A stretch of 48,065 nt of DNA from Betaproteobacteria bacterium CG2_30_68_42 (GCA_001872285.1 MNXU01000062.1:1-48065); one strand, 5' to 3'. Positions 16,442-24,631 are shown, counted from the first letter of the stretch. Notes: generated by a model from the sequence alone, not told the origin. Made by a program: numbers and translations.

Positions 16442-16457
16442 GTCACCGTTCGGTAAC
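16442..16457. promoter_or_regulatory. Enhancer-like site A, GTCACC-N4-GGTAAC
   Basis: GTCACCGTTCGGTAAC, an inverted repeat with one mismatched arm base. Its centre lies about 177 bp upstream of the predicted start of transcription of the oxidase operon and 41 bp from site B, nearly four helical turns, so both would lie on the same face of the DNA. Directly left of it is the TTG start proposed for the binding-protein gene, so it may also serve autoregulation. The adjacent NtrC-type regulator is the obvious candidate protein. Confidence 0.6.
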
Positions 16458-16482
16458 CGTCGCAACCCGCAAGCGCGCCTGA

Positions 16483-16498
16483 GTAACCAATCGGTAAC
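16483..16498. promoter_or_regulatory. Enhancer-like site B, GTAACC-N4-GGTAAC
   Basis: GTAACCAATCGGTAAC. The right arm GGTAAC and spacing are identical to sites A and C; the left arm has one change. Its centre is about 136 bp upstream of the predicted transcription start, a typical place for upstream activating sequences of sigma-54 activators. Sites A and B together look like a dimer pair for a Fis-type regulator. Confidence 0.6.
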
Positions 16499-16600
16499 GC
16501 CATCGGCGGCGGAATGAGGGAGTGCATCACTTACCGCTACCGTGCTGCGCTTGCCTGTGTCCATGATTCGCCTCTGTGCCTTGACGCTTTCGGCCACGCC

Positions 16601-16616
16601 TGGCCCGTTTCGTGCA
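16601..16616 (+). promoter_or_regulatory. Sigma-54 (-24/-12) promoter of the oxidase operon
   Basis: TGGCCCGTTTCGTGCA. Against the consensus TGGCACG-N4-TTGCW it matches at TGG-C, the following CG, and TGCA, with the invariant GG and GC ten bases apart. The -12 GC at 16614-16615 predicts transcription from about 16627, 28 nt before the ATG at 16655. The neighbouring regulator carries an intact GAFTGA loop, so promoter and activator fit each other. Confidence 0.75.
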
Positions 16617-16654
16617 AAGCCTACACCAGAAACCGTGTGCCCTCTGTCCAAGCA

Positions 16655-17824
16655 ATGAACGCACCCGAAACCGCCGCGCAGGCGCCCGACCCTTACCGGG
16701 CCCTGCCCGGCGCACGCCCGCTCGCCCTGTGGGCGGCCGCCTGCCTGGCGGTCCATGCGGGCGAGACCGCCTGTCGCCGCTGCCCAGAGATCTGTCCGGC
16801 GGGAGCCCTCCGGGTCGCGGACGCGGGTCCGGAAGTCACCGGGGATTGCCTCGCCTGCGGTCGCTGCGCCGGCGCCTGTCCCACTGGCGCGCTGCGAGCT
16901 AACGGCTTCGACGGGCGCCCAAAGTTACCGGATGGTAACTCCCCGGTACGGATCGAGTGCTGGAAGGTGCCCCGCAGTCGCTCCGGGCCCGACGCCTTGC
17001 GCGTGCCCTGTCTGGCCGGACTGAGCGTCGCCCGCCTCGTGGAGCTTGCGGCCCTGGCGCGAGGGGTCGAGATGATCGATCGCGGCTGGTGCGCGGGCTG
17101 CCGGGCGGGCGCGGGCGCCAGGGCTCAATGGGAAGAGACGACCCACCAGGCGAACGAAGCGCTGTGGGCCTGCGGCGTTTCGCCCGCGACCGGCGTTCGT
17201 GTCGTCAAAACTCCATTGCCCGAGGCAATGCGGCCCGAAGCCATCCCGTCCGCCGCGGCCGAAATTACCCTCGGTCGCAGGGCGTTTTTCTCCAGGCTGC
17301 GCGGCGAACTCGCGCGGCACGGCGAAGCGCCTCCGGTGGCCCGGGCGTCCCGGGCCGGGCCCTTCCCCCTGCCGGGCCGGAAGCGGCTGTTGAAGGCGTT
17401 GCAAACCCTGGCCGGCCCGTCCGCGGCGGTGCCGCTGCCCGCGATCACGGTCTCGGCGCAATGCGCGAACCACGGCGTCTGTGCGGCTGCGTGCCCCACG
17501 CGGGCTCTGCGCACGCAGGAGACGGAAAACGCTTCGGGGCTCATGTTCGATGCGATGACCTGTGTCGCTTGCGGGCTGTGCGTGCGCCGCTGCCCGCAAG
17601 GCGCGATCGCGCTCCGCCCAGCCACCCTCGCCGGCGCGTTCCCGGCGGCCCTGACACGGTTCGAGAAGCGCCTGTGTGCGGCGTGCCGCGAACCGTTCGC
17701 CGGCCCCGCCGGCGAGGCGTATTGCGTGCAGTGCGCAACCGGGCAACGCCTCGCCCGCGATCTCTTTGGTCCGCTTCTTGCTAAACAGGAGGCACTCGAT
17801 GAACCTTTCCCGCCAATCCGATGA
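16655..17824 (+). CDS. Polyferredoxin-type 4Fe-4S protein, ArxB'-like, first gene of the operon
   Basis: 389 residues from ATG 16655. Cysteine motifs in order: CRRCPEICPAG, CLACGRCAGACPTG, CANHGVCAAACPT, CVACGLCVRRCPQG, and a C-terminal zinc-ribbon-like pair CAACREP and YCVQCATG. The central part (WCAGCRAG and an RRAFFSRLRGELARHG helix) resembles 4Fe-4S binding proteins with a molybdopterin chaperone-like role. It likely passes electrons to or from the oxidoreductase subunits encoded downstream. In the arx clusters I know, a ferredoxin-like gene heads the operon. The last codons overlap the ribosome site region of the next gene, 12 nt away. No Tat or Sec signal is visible. Confidence 0.8.
   Translation: MNAPETAAQAPDPYRALPGARPLALWAAACLAVHAGETACRRCPEICPAGALRVADAGPEVTGDCLACGRCAGACPTGALRANGFDGRPKLPDGNSPVRIECWKVPRSRSGPDALRVPCLAGLSVARLVELAALARGVEMIDRGWCAGCRAGAGARAQWEETTHQANEALWACGVSPATGVRVVKTPLPEAMRPEAIPSAAAEITLGRRAFFSRLRGELARHGEAPPVARASRAGPFPLPGRKRLLKALQTLAGPSAAVPLPAITVSAQCANHGVCAAACPTRALRTQETENASGLMFDAMTCVACGLCVRRCPQGAIALRPATLAGAFPAALTRFEKRLCAACREPFAGPAGEAYCVQCATGQRLARDLFGPLLAKQEALDEPFPPIR
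16924..16939. promoter_or_regulatory. Third, perfect copy of the palindrome inside the first structural gene
   Basis: GTTACCGGATGGTAAC has fully complementary 6-bp arms and a 4-bp centre, the best version of the motif at sites A and B. It lies in the coding sequence, about 300 bp downstream of the predicted transcription start, where it encodes LPDGN. It could be a downstream operator or a chance result of codon choice; identical arms and spacing make chance less likely. Confidence 0.45.
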
Positions 17825-17835
17825 GGAGGCCTCAC

Positions 17836-20373
17836 ATGACTGATCTGAGCATTCATACCGGGCTGACCCGCAGGCGTTTCCTTCAGGCCACCGGCGCTGC
17901 CGGCGCGCTGGGCGCCGCCGGGCTGAGCTTCGATGCGGCAAACGGGCTCACGCTGCAGAAAGTGCACGCCCAGCCGGCCGCCGGTCCAGCGGGGCAGACC
18001 GTGATCACGAAGAGCTTCTGCGCCCAGTGTCCGGCCCGGTGCGGCATCGACGTCTATACGACCAACGGCCGGGTCCACGCCATCTATGGCACGCTCGACA
18101 ACCCGCTGGCCGGGGGCAAACTCTGTCCCAAGGGCCACTACGGTGTCTACCTGCTCTACGATGCCGACCGCATCAAGGGGCCGATGAAGCGCACCAACCC
18201 GAAAAAGGGGCGCGACGAAGACCCGAAGTTCGTTCCGATCTCCTGGGACGAGGCGCTGCAAACCGTGGCCGATCGGCTGAACGCCCTGCGCGAGAAGGGC
18301 GAGTCCCACCGTTATGCCACCATCACCGGCCGCGGCTGGGGCTACACGGACGTCGGCCTGCTCAAGCAATTCGGTCAGCTCTACGGCACGCCCAACTTCA
18401 ATCTGGGCCACTCCTCGATCTGCTCGGATGCTTCCGAGACGGTCAAGCACATCATGGACGGCCACCACGCCTACAGCGCCTACGACTACAGCAACTGCAA
18501 CTACCTGCTGGTGTTCGGCGCCGGGTTCCTGGAATCCTTCCGTCCCTTCACCGGCAACATGCGCAACTGGGGCATCATGCGCAGCAAGGCGCCGAAGACC
18601 AAGGTGACGGTGGTGGACGTGCACCTGAACACCACCGGCTCGGCCGCCGACCGGCTGTTGCTCACCAAGCCCGGAACCGACGGCGCGCTGGCGCTCGCCA
18701 TGGCCCACGTTATCCTTTCCGAAGGGCTCTGGGACCGGCAGTTCGTCGGCGATTTCGTCCCCGTGGAGCAGCCCAAGGATGCGGACGCCCCCCGGCTGCC
18801 GGAGCACAAGTTCGAGCCCGGAAAGGAAGTCGATCCCGCCACGTTCAAGGAAATCTGGACGGTGGGCGTGGCCGAGTGGTGGAACGTCGAGCTCAAGGAC
18901 CGGACTCCGGAGTGGGCCGAGAAGATCACGACGGTGCCTGCCAGGGACATCGCCGCCGTCGCGCGCGAATTCGCCTTGACCAAGCCGGCGGTGGCCCTCT
19001 TCGAGCGCGGCGCCTCCGCCCACACCAACGGTGTCTACAACGGCATGGCGATCCATGCGCTCAACGCCCTCACCGGAAACATGTTCGCCAAGGGGGGCCT
19101 GCGCGGCTACCAGATGAAGACCGCCTGGGCGAAGCTGCCCATCAAGGCTGAGGATTTCATGGACGACTACGCCAAGGCGCCCGAGCGCAAGAAGCCACGG
19201 GTGGACGGCGCCAAGAGCAAGAGATATCCGCTTGCGAAGAACATGATCCAGGAGATCGCCATCAACTCGCTCAAGGGCGAGCCCTACAAGCTGGACACAG
19301 TCATGTTCTACATGACCGGCCCGATCTTCTCCGCTCCCGACTGCTCGAAGTGGGAAGAAGCGCTGCGGCAGATCTTCGTCATCGACACCTCGCCCTATCC
19401 CGGCGAGACCAACCGCTTCGCCGACCTGATCCTGCCGGACAATACCTATCTCGAGCGCCTGCAGATCGCCGACACCTATCCGTACGAGGGCTATCCGATC
19501 TCCATGATCCGCACCCCGGCGGTCAAACCGATCTTCGACACGAAGACGTTCGGCGACGCGGTGATCGAGATCGGCAAGCGCATCAAGGGGCCGACCAGCG
19601 AGTATTACAAGAAGATCGGAAACACCGAGAACATCGTCAAGTGGATGTGCGAGGGCTTCAAGGACAAGCCCGGTGACAACGGCGTCACGGACTTCGAGAC
19701 CTTCGCGCAGAAGGGCGTTTGGTACCGCAAGCCCTATGCCTATCTGCAGGAGCGCGGCGTGTTCTACGAGTGGGACGGCAAGGGCTACAACAAGGTCATG
19801 ACACCCGAGGAGGTCAAGGCCAAGGTGATGCCCACTCCCACCGGCAAGTTCGAGATCAAGGTCACCGAGCTCGAGCACCACGCTGAGTTCGTCCACGAGC
19901 GCCTGGGCATCGCGCCGGAGCGCGCACCTTTCCCGCAGTGGGTCGCACCCAGGCATGGCGGCGATGGAGATCTCCATTTCATCAGTCCGAAGCTGGCCGG
20001 CCAGGCCGAAGGGCGCAGCGCCAACCTCCCGCACGTGGCGGCGATGATCCAGCCCACCCAGGGCGGCAAGCGCAACGTGTTCCTCGAAATGCATCCGGAG
20101 GCCGCCGGCAAACGCGGGATCAAGGACGGCGACCGGGTGCGCATCAAGAACAAGGTGGGCAAGATCGAGGCCATCGTGCGCGTCACCCACACCACGCGTC
20201 CCGACACCGTCGCGCTGCCGATGATCCACGGCCACTGGGCCCAGGGACGCTGGGCACAAGGTGCCGGAAGATTGCCGACCGGCAGCACCAACGAAGTCAC
20301 GGAGAACCTTTCCGAACCCCTTTCCGGGCTCGCCTGCTTCCACAGCGGACTGGTCTCGGTAGAGAAAGTCTGA
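17836..20373 (+). CDS. arxA: Tat-exported molybdopterin oxidoreductase, ArxA-like arsenite oxidase
   Basis: 845 residues from ATG 17836, with AGGAGG upstream. Twin-arginine signal TRRRFLQATGAAGALGAAG at the N-terminus. 4Fe-4S motif C62-x2-C65-x3-C69-x27-C97. The likely Mo ligand is C196 in GHSSICSDASE. The motif GRGWG at 165-169 is, as I recall, typical of ArxA, while ArrA differs there. C-terminal molybdopterin dinucleotide-binding domain (PTPTGKFEI, GDRVRIKNKVGKI). DMSO-reductase superfamily, Arr/Psr branch. In ArxA the protein oxidises arsenite to arsenate in the periplasm, feeding electrons to the quinone pool under anoxia. ArrA, polysulfide or thiosulfate reductase are alternatives, but the regulator genes favour arx. 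Confidence 0.87.
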   Translation: MTDLSIHTGLTRRRFLQATGAAGALGAAGLSFDAANGLTLQKVHAQPAAGPAGQTVITKSFCAQCPARCGIDVYTTNGRVHAIYGTLDNPLAGGKLCPKGHYGVYLLYDADRIKGPMKRTNPKKGRDEDPKFVPISWDEALQTVADRLNALREKGESHRYATITGRGWGYTDVGLLKQFGQLYGTPNFNLGHSSICSDASETVKHIMDGHHAYSAYDYSNCNYLLVFGAGFLESFRPFTGNMRNWGIMRSKAPKTKVTVVDVHLNTTGSAADRLLLTKPGTDGALALAMAHVILSEGLWDRQFVGDFVPVEQPKDADAPRLPEHKFEPGKEVDPATFKEIWTVGVAEWWNVELKDRTPEWAEKITTVPARDIAAVAREFALTKPAVALFERGASAHTNGVYNGMAIHALNALTGNMFAKGGLRGYQMKTAWAKLPIKAEDFMDDYAKAPERKKPRVDGAKSKRYPLAKNMIQEIAINSLKGEPYKLDTVMFYMTGPIFSAPDCSKWEEALRQIFVIDTSPYPGETNRFADLILPDNTYLERLQIADTYPYEGYPISMIRTPAVKPIFDTKTFGDAVIEIGKRIKGPTSEYYKKIGNTENIVKWMCEGFKDKPGDNGVTDFETFAQKGVWYRKPYAYLQERGVFYEWDGKGYNKVMTPEEVKAKVMPTPTGKFEIKVTELEHHAEFVHERLGIAPERAPFPQWVAPRHGGDGDLHFISPKLAGQAEGRSANLPHVAAMIQPTQGGKRNVFLEMHPEAAGKRGIKDGDRVRIKNKVGKIEAIVRVTHTTRPDTVALPMIHGHWAQGRWAQGAGRLPTGSTNEVTENLSEPLSGLACFHSGLVSVEKV

Positions 20374-20383
20374 GGAGCTGAAC

Positions 20384-21133
20384 ATGGCAAAGTGGGGAAT
20401 GGTCATCGACCTCGAAAAATGCGTGGGCTGCCAGGCCTGCACCATCGCCTGCGGCATGGAGAACACGCGGCTGCCGGGCGAGCACTGGCAGGACGTCATC
20501 TTCTTCCAGGAAGGAACGTATCCGAACACCGAGCTGAAATGGTTCCCGCGCCCGTGCATGCATTGCGAGAACCCCTCCTGCGTGGCGGTGTGCCCGACGC
20601 GGGCCACCTACAAGACCGAGGAGGGCCAGGTGCTGGTGGATTGGGAACGGTGCATCGGCTGCAAGTACTGCATGATCGCCTGCCCCTACGGAGTGCGCTT
20701 CTACACCGAAGAGGCGCCCCGCTACGGAGGGCCGGACCTGAAGGCGGTGTTCCCGGCGGCGGATGCGCACTCGTGGAGTCCGCCGTGGAAGGCGCCCCAG
20801 GAAGACTGGAAGCACGGTGTCGGGGTGCAGCCCCACGACGTGGTCTCCAAGTGCACCTTCTGTTATCACCGGGTCTCCAAGGCGCCCAAGGGCACGGCGG
20901 ACCTGGACCCGTCGAACCCGGTGATGCGCGAGTACACCCCTGCCTGCGTCGTGGCCTGCTCCCCCGGGGCCCGGTTCTTCGGTGACCTGTCCAACCCGAA
21001 CAGCGAGGTGAACAAGCAGATCGCCAACAAGAACGGCGTGCGCCTGCTGGATCATCTGGGTAACAGGCCCCAGGTCTATTACCTCACCGGTGTCGGCGGT
21101 GCGATTCCGAACACCCACACCACCAAGGCATGA
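20384..21133 (+). CDS. arxB: Four-cluster 4Fe-4S electron-transfer subunit, ArxB-like
   Basis: 249 residues from ATG 20384, ten nucleotides after the catalytic subunit and preceded by GAGGAG. Four cysteine groups: CVGCQACTIACG near the N-terminus, CMHCENPSCVAVCPT, CIGCKYCMIACPYG, and CTFC with PACVVACSPGA. This is the DmsB/PsrB/ArrB-type subunit that links the molybdenum subunit with the membrane partner. No Tat signal, as usual, since it travels with the catalytic subunit. It ends 13 nt before the NrfD gene. Confidence 0.92.
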   Translation: MAKWGMVIDLEKCVGCQACTIACGMENTRLPGEHWQDVIFFQEGTYPNTELKWFPRPCMHCENPSCVAVCPTRATYKTEEGQVLVDWERCIGCKYCMIACPYGVRFYTEEAPRYGGPDLKAVFPAADAHSWSPPWKAPQEDWKHGVGVQPHDVVSKCTFCYHRVSKAPKGTADLDPSNPVMREYTPACVVACSPGARFFGDLSNPNSEVNKQIANKNGVRLLDHLGNRPQVYYLTGVGGAIPNTHTTKA

Positions 21134-21146
21134 AAGGAGTTTCGTC

Positions 21147-22433
21147 ATGATCGCAATCAGAGAACCGAGGGATTTCGCGGACGTCTTCAAGTACCTTGGC
21201 GCGCTGTGGCGCGAGGAAGGTGCGTTGCGCTTCCTGCGCATCTGCTGGAACCTGGGCCGTGAGCCCTCGGCCGCCGGAGCATGGTGGAAATCGTGCCTCA
21301 TCGTCGGCGTGGTTGCCGGAGGCTACTCGCTGTACATGCTCTTCACCGTGGGCCATGCGTCGTTCAACACTTCCAGCGACGGCGTCAATTGGGGCCTGGC
21401 GATCGCCACCTACGTCTTCTTCGCGCTCACTTCCTCCGGCCTGACTTTCATCGCCTCCATGCCGATGGTATTCGGTTTCAGGGAGCTGTACCCCATCGCC
21501 AAGCGTGCCATCTGGCTGGCGATCATCACCCTGATCGCCGGCTTCTCGGTGCTCGCGCTGGAACTGGGACATCCGTTCCGCATGCTGTGGGCGATGCCGA
21601 CCGGCCTCCAGGTCATGAGCCCGATGTTCTGGATGGGGGTGTTCTATTCGATCGACCTCGTGCTGCTGCTGATCAAGTTCTATCTCCTGTGGCAGGAGGA
21701 CTGGGACAGCCCCCTCAGCCACTTCGTCGGCACGGCGAGTTTCGTCGCGGTCATCCTGGCGAGCGGCATGCTCGGGCTGGTGTTCGGCTCCATTGTCATG
21801 CGGCCGATGTGGTACGGCTCCTTCACCTCGATCTACTACATACTGACCGGGGCCCTGTGCGGCGCGGCTGCCACCGTGGTCACCACCTACATGGCTTACG
21901 ATTTCGACCGCGCCAAGATGCCGCCCGTGCTGCGCGAGATGGCAGAGGGAGACCACATGCCCAAGGTCTTCGCCACGCTGATCGGCATCGCGCTGGTGAT
22001 GATCCTGACCCGCTTCTGGACCGGACTGTGGAGCAACCTGGACGGACTGGAAGGCTTTCACGCACTGGCACGCAGCCCGCTCTTCTACGGCGAGGTGCTC
22101 ATCGGGCTGGGGCTGCCCTTCCTGATGATGCTGTCCTCGCGCATCGAGCACAAGCCGGGCATGCAGATGGCGGCGGCGTTCCTCGTGCTCGGCGCGATGT
22201 TCATCAACCGCTACGAGTTCATCGTCGGCGGTCAGCTCGTGCCCATGTTCAAGGGTACTTGGGTCGCCAGCCTGACCGAGTACACGCCATCGCTCACCGA
22301 ATGGGCGCTGACGGCGTTCGGTTTCGCCATCGCGCTTGGCCTGTATGCGCTGGGCGAGAAGCTCTTCAACCTGTCGGCCACCCCGCAGTCCCTGATGGTC
22401 GCGCGGGCGGGCGATCGGCGCATGGCACACTGA
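21147..22433 (+). CDS. arxC: NrfD/PsrC-family membrane subunit, ArxC-like
   Basis: 428 residues from ATG 21147, which has AAAGGAG upstream; earlier in-frame starts lie inside the previous gene. About nine or ten membrane helices, including SCLIVGVVAGGYSLYMLF, the loop GHPFRMLWAMPTGLQVMSPM and a C-terminal FINRYEFIVGGQLVPMF. These are features of the NrfD/PsrC quinone-interacting subunit. It would anchor the oxidoreductase to the periplasmic side and exchange electrons with the quinone pool. For arsenite oxidation the flow would be towards quinone. ArxB, the preceding gene, is its direct partner. Confidence 0.9.
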   Translation: MIAIREPRDFADVFKYLGALWREEGALRFLRICWNLGREPSAAGAWWKSCLIVGVVAGGYSLYMLFTVGHASFNTSSDGVNWGLAIATYVFFALTSSGLTFIASMPMVFGFRELYPIAKRAIWLAIITLIAGFSVLALELGHPFRMLWAMPTGLQVMSPMFWMGVFYSIDLVLLLIKFYLLWQEDWDSPLSHFVGTASFVAVILASGMLGLVFGSIVMRPMWYGSFTSIYYILTGALCGAAATVVTTYMAYDFDRAKMPPVLREMAEGDHMPKVFATLIGIALVMILTRFWTGLWSNLDGLEGFHALARSPLFYGEVLIGLGLPFLMMLSSRIEHKPGMQMAAAFLVLGAMFINRYEFIVGGQLVPMFKGTWVASLTEYTPSLTEWALTAFGFAIALGLYALGEKLFNLSATPQSLMVARAGDRRMAH

Positions 22434-22489
22434 GGGCCACGCGAACCCGAGGCGGCGCTCCGCGATGGACCGCCTCCCGGGCATCGAAC

Positions 22490-23287
22490 ATGAACGCGAA
22501 CCTTCCTGCCTCCGAACTCTGGCTCACCCTGTCCCAGGCTTTCCTGCCGCCCCGCCAGCCGGAGACGGCTCGCGCCTTCCGCAGCGAGCTGGCCGATGAT
22601 CTCCGCGTGCTGACAGCCGAACTCGGGCTGAATGAAGGTGAGAGGCTGGAAGCATTCCGCCGCAGCCTCCGCGGCATCGGCCACGGGCAGGAACTGCTCG
22701 TGCATTACGCCAGCCTGTTCCTGAGCCCACCGGTGGCCGCTCACCTCAACCTGGGGTTTCACCTGGACGGCACTCTGTTCGGCCCCACCCAGGACAGCCT
22801 GGATGCCTGGTTCGCGAACCACGGCGTGGAGCGCTCCGTGCGCTTCCGTGATCTCCCGGACCATCTCGCCGCGCTGCTGGAATTCCTGGCCATGCTCGCG
22901 GCCGGGACCGGCACCGCGGGCCAAGCAGACGACTTCGCCCGCCACTTCCTGATCCCGGCGCTCCCGGGCCTGTGCCGGGAGATCGAGCTCGCCAGCGGCG
23001 ACTCGCCGTATCTGCATCTGGCCCGCTTCGCCGCCGAGGCATTGCGTACGCTTGCGGGCAGCGGCGAGCAGGCGCCCGCAGCGAAGAGGCACAATCGGCG
23101 CAGCCTCGATCCCGCCAAGGGCGAACTTCGCCACTGCAAGGTATGCGGCCAGCCCTTCGCCCGCGAAAAGGAGATCCGGCTGCTCACCGCCGCGCTGGCC
23201 GAACGCGGATTGCCCGCCGGACACCTGGACACCTGTCCGGACTGCCGCGACCCCGCGCAGGGATGGCGGTTCGGCGGCCCGGCCTGA
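22490..23287 (+). CDS. arxD: TorD-family molybdoenzyme chaperone with C-terminal zinc ribbon, ArxD-like
   Basis: 265 residues from ATG 22490, 56 nt after arxC. The helical TorD core shows LLVHYASLFLSPPVAAHLNL and DFARHFLIPALPGLC, which match the conserved Y-x-x-L-F and H-x-P motifs. The C-terminal 50 residues add two CxxC pairs, CKVCGQPF and CPDC, likely a zinc ribbon not needed in the minimal family. The protein should bind the Tat signal or apo form of the catalytic subunit and hold it until the molybdenum cofactor is inserted. Last gene of the operon; it converges on the serine dehydratase gene. Confidence 0.87.
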   Translation: MNANLPASELWLTLSQAFLPPRQPETARAFRSELADDLRVLTAELGLNEGERLEAFRRSLRGIGHGQELLVHYASLFLSPPVAAHLNLGFHLDGTLFGPTQDSLDAWFANHGVERSVRFRDLPDHLAALLEFLAMLAAGTGTAGQADDFARHFLIPALPGLCREIELASGDSPYLHLARFAAEALRTLAGSGEQAPAAKRHNRRSLDPAKGELRHCKVCGQPFAREKEIRLLTAALAERGLPAGHLDTCPDCRDPAQGWRFGGPA

Positions 23288-23293
23288 CCACGG

Positions 23294-23344
23294 TCGGGGC
23301 GAAACCCCGGACTTGCCGCGCGCAGCGCATGCATGCGCTGCGCG
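23294..23344. terminator. Two hairpins between convergent operons (bidirectional terminator candidate)
   Basis: 23295-23309 forms CGGGG-CGAAA-CCCCG. At 23319-23344 lies a perfect 26-bp palindrome centred on ATGCAT with CGCGCAGCGC arms. Both lie between the 3' ends of the arx operon and the leftward catabolic operon. Neither has a T tract, so termination would be Rho-assisted or by transcript collision. The long palindrome is extreme for its length and could also be a protein-binding site. Confidence 0.5.
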
Positions 23345-23392
23345 TCGAGCGCCGGGGGTCACGGTCACCGCCGATGCCGGCGGACGGCCCGC

Positions 23393-24631
23393 TCAACTTC
23401 CCATGCCCTGGAAGCCGTGCGCCCCACCCTTGCGCAGCCTATGGATCTTCGCCAGTCCGCCCTGTGCGGTTTCGCGATAGCCCGCTTTCATGTCGCGGCC
23501 CGTTTCCCACATGGTACGCACCACCTCGTCGAACGATACGATGTGGCGCCCGTCGGAGAGCAGCGCGTAGACCGCGCAGTCGACCGCGCGTACCGCGGCG
23601 ATGGCGTTGCGTTCGATGCACGGAATCTGCACGTAGCCGCCAATCGGGTCGCAGGTGAGCCCGAGATGGTGTTCCAGCCCCATCTCGGCCGCATATTCGA
23701 TCTGGCGCACCGAGCCGCCCAACAGTTGCGCCGCGGCACCGGCTGCCATGGCACAGGCCGTTCCCACTTCGCCCTGACAGCCGACTTCGGCACCCGAGAT
23801 CGAGGCATTGCGCTTGACGACATTGCCGATGATCCCGGCCGTGCCCAGGGCGTGGTGGATCTTCTCGTCGGACAACTTCGACTGTTGCTGCAGGAAGAAC
23901 AACACGGCGGGCACTACGCCGCAGGCGCCGCAGGTCGGCGCAGTGACGACTTCACCGCCCGCGGCATTCTCTTCCGACACGGCCAGCGCGTAGGCGAACT
24001 GCATGGCCGTCTGTCCGAAATAGCCGGCCAGGCTTTGCGCGCGGGCATGGTAGGCCGACGCCTTGCGCGGCACGTTCAGCGTACCGGGCAACCTGCCTTC
24101 GGTGTTCAGGCCGGCTGCGATGGTGCCCTGCATGCTTTTCCAGATGCTGCCCAGATACGGCCAGATCGCCTGGCCTTCGTGCCGGCTCGCCAGTTCCCAG
24201 ATCAGCAGGCCGTCGCGTTCGGTCTCGTCCAGAATTTCCCGCATGCCGGCGTAGGGATAAACGTCGCCGCCGCCATCGGGTTTGCCGTTTTCGTCCAGCA
24301 AGGCGCCACCGCCCACGGAATATACGATGCGAGCGGCAATCACGTTTCCGGATTCGTCGAGCGCCTCGAACCGCATGCCGTTGGGGTGGCGCGGCAGCGA
24401 TCGCTCCGGTAGCCAGACGATCTCGACCGGCGCCGGCGCGAAGGGTTCGCTGACGGCGCGATCGGTGAGGTGGCCGCGGCCGGTGGCGGCCAGGCTGCCG
24501 TAGAGCGAGACGCGCAGCCGCGCGGCCGGGGGCGAGGCAGCAGCGAAAGCTTCGGCGGCGAAGCGCGGCCCCATGGTGTGACTGCTCGAGGGGCCGAGAC
24601 CGATGCGGTAGAGTTCCCTGAGCGATTTCAC
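23393..24631 (-). CDS. L-serine ammonia-lyase (iron-sulfur type, single chain)
   Basis: 412 residues from a GTG at 24631; the GTGA overlap with the stop of the upstream gene decides this start. Converts L-serine to pyruvate and ammonia in the cytosol. N-terminal beta domain LRELYRIGLGPSSSHTMGP; alpha domain with TAPTCGACGVVPAVL, SGAEVGCQGEVGTACAMAAG, and GLTCDPIGGYVQIPC, whose cysteines hold the oxygen-sensitive 4Fe-4S cluster. At 412 residues it is shorter than the usual 455 or so. As last gene of the operon it would feed product to pyruvate. Confidence 0.9.
   Translation of the reverse strand: MKSLRELYRIGLGPSSSHTMGPRFAAEAFAAASPPAARLRVSLYGSLAATGRGHLTDRAVSEPFAPAPVEIVWLPERSLPRHPNGMRFEALDESGNVIAARIVYSVGGGALLDENGKPDGGGDVYPYAGMREILDETERDGLLIWELASRHEGQAIWPYLGSIWKSMQGTIAAGLNTEGRLPGTLNVPRKASAYHARAQSLAGYFGQTAMQFAYALAVSEENAAGGEVVTAPTCGACGVVPAVLFFLQQQSKLSDEKIHHALGTAGIIGNVVKRNASISGAEVGCQGEVGTACAMAAGAAAQLLGGSVRQIEYAAEMGLEHHLGLTCDPIGGYVQIPCIERNAIAAVRAVDCAVYALLSDGRHIVSFDEVVRTMWETGRDMKAGYRETAQGGLAKIHRLRKGGAHGFQGMGS

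Noticed and set aside
16571-16590. Possible minus-strand sigma-54 promoter (TGGACACAGGCAAGCG) for the sensor operon
   Set aside because: Only the GG and GC pairs match; the rest departs from the consensus.
17836-20373. Assignment of the oxidoreductase as arsenate, polysulfide or thiosulfate reductase
   Set aside because: Same subunit types, but the binding-protein, kinase and sigma-54 regulator set with the polyferredoxin at the head fits arx better; not excluded without phylogeny.
17125-20607. Minus-strand open frame of about 1160 codons opposite the oxidoreductase genes
   Set aside because: Shadow of arxB' and arxA; composition is that of a reverse-complemented gene and no motif is present.
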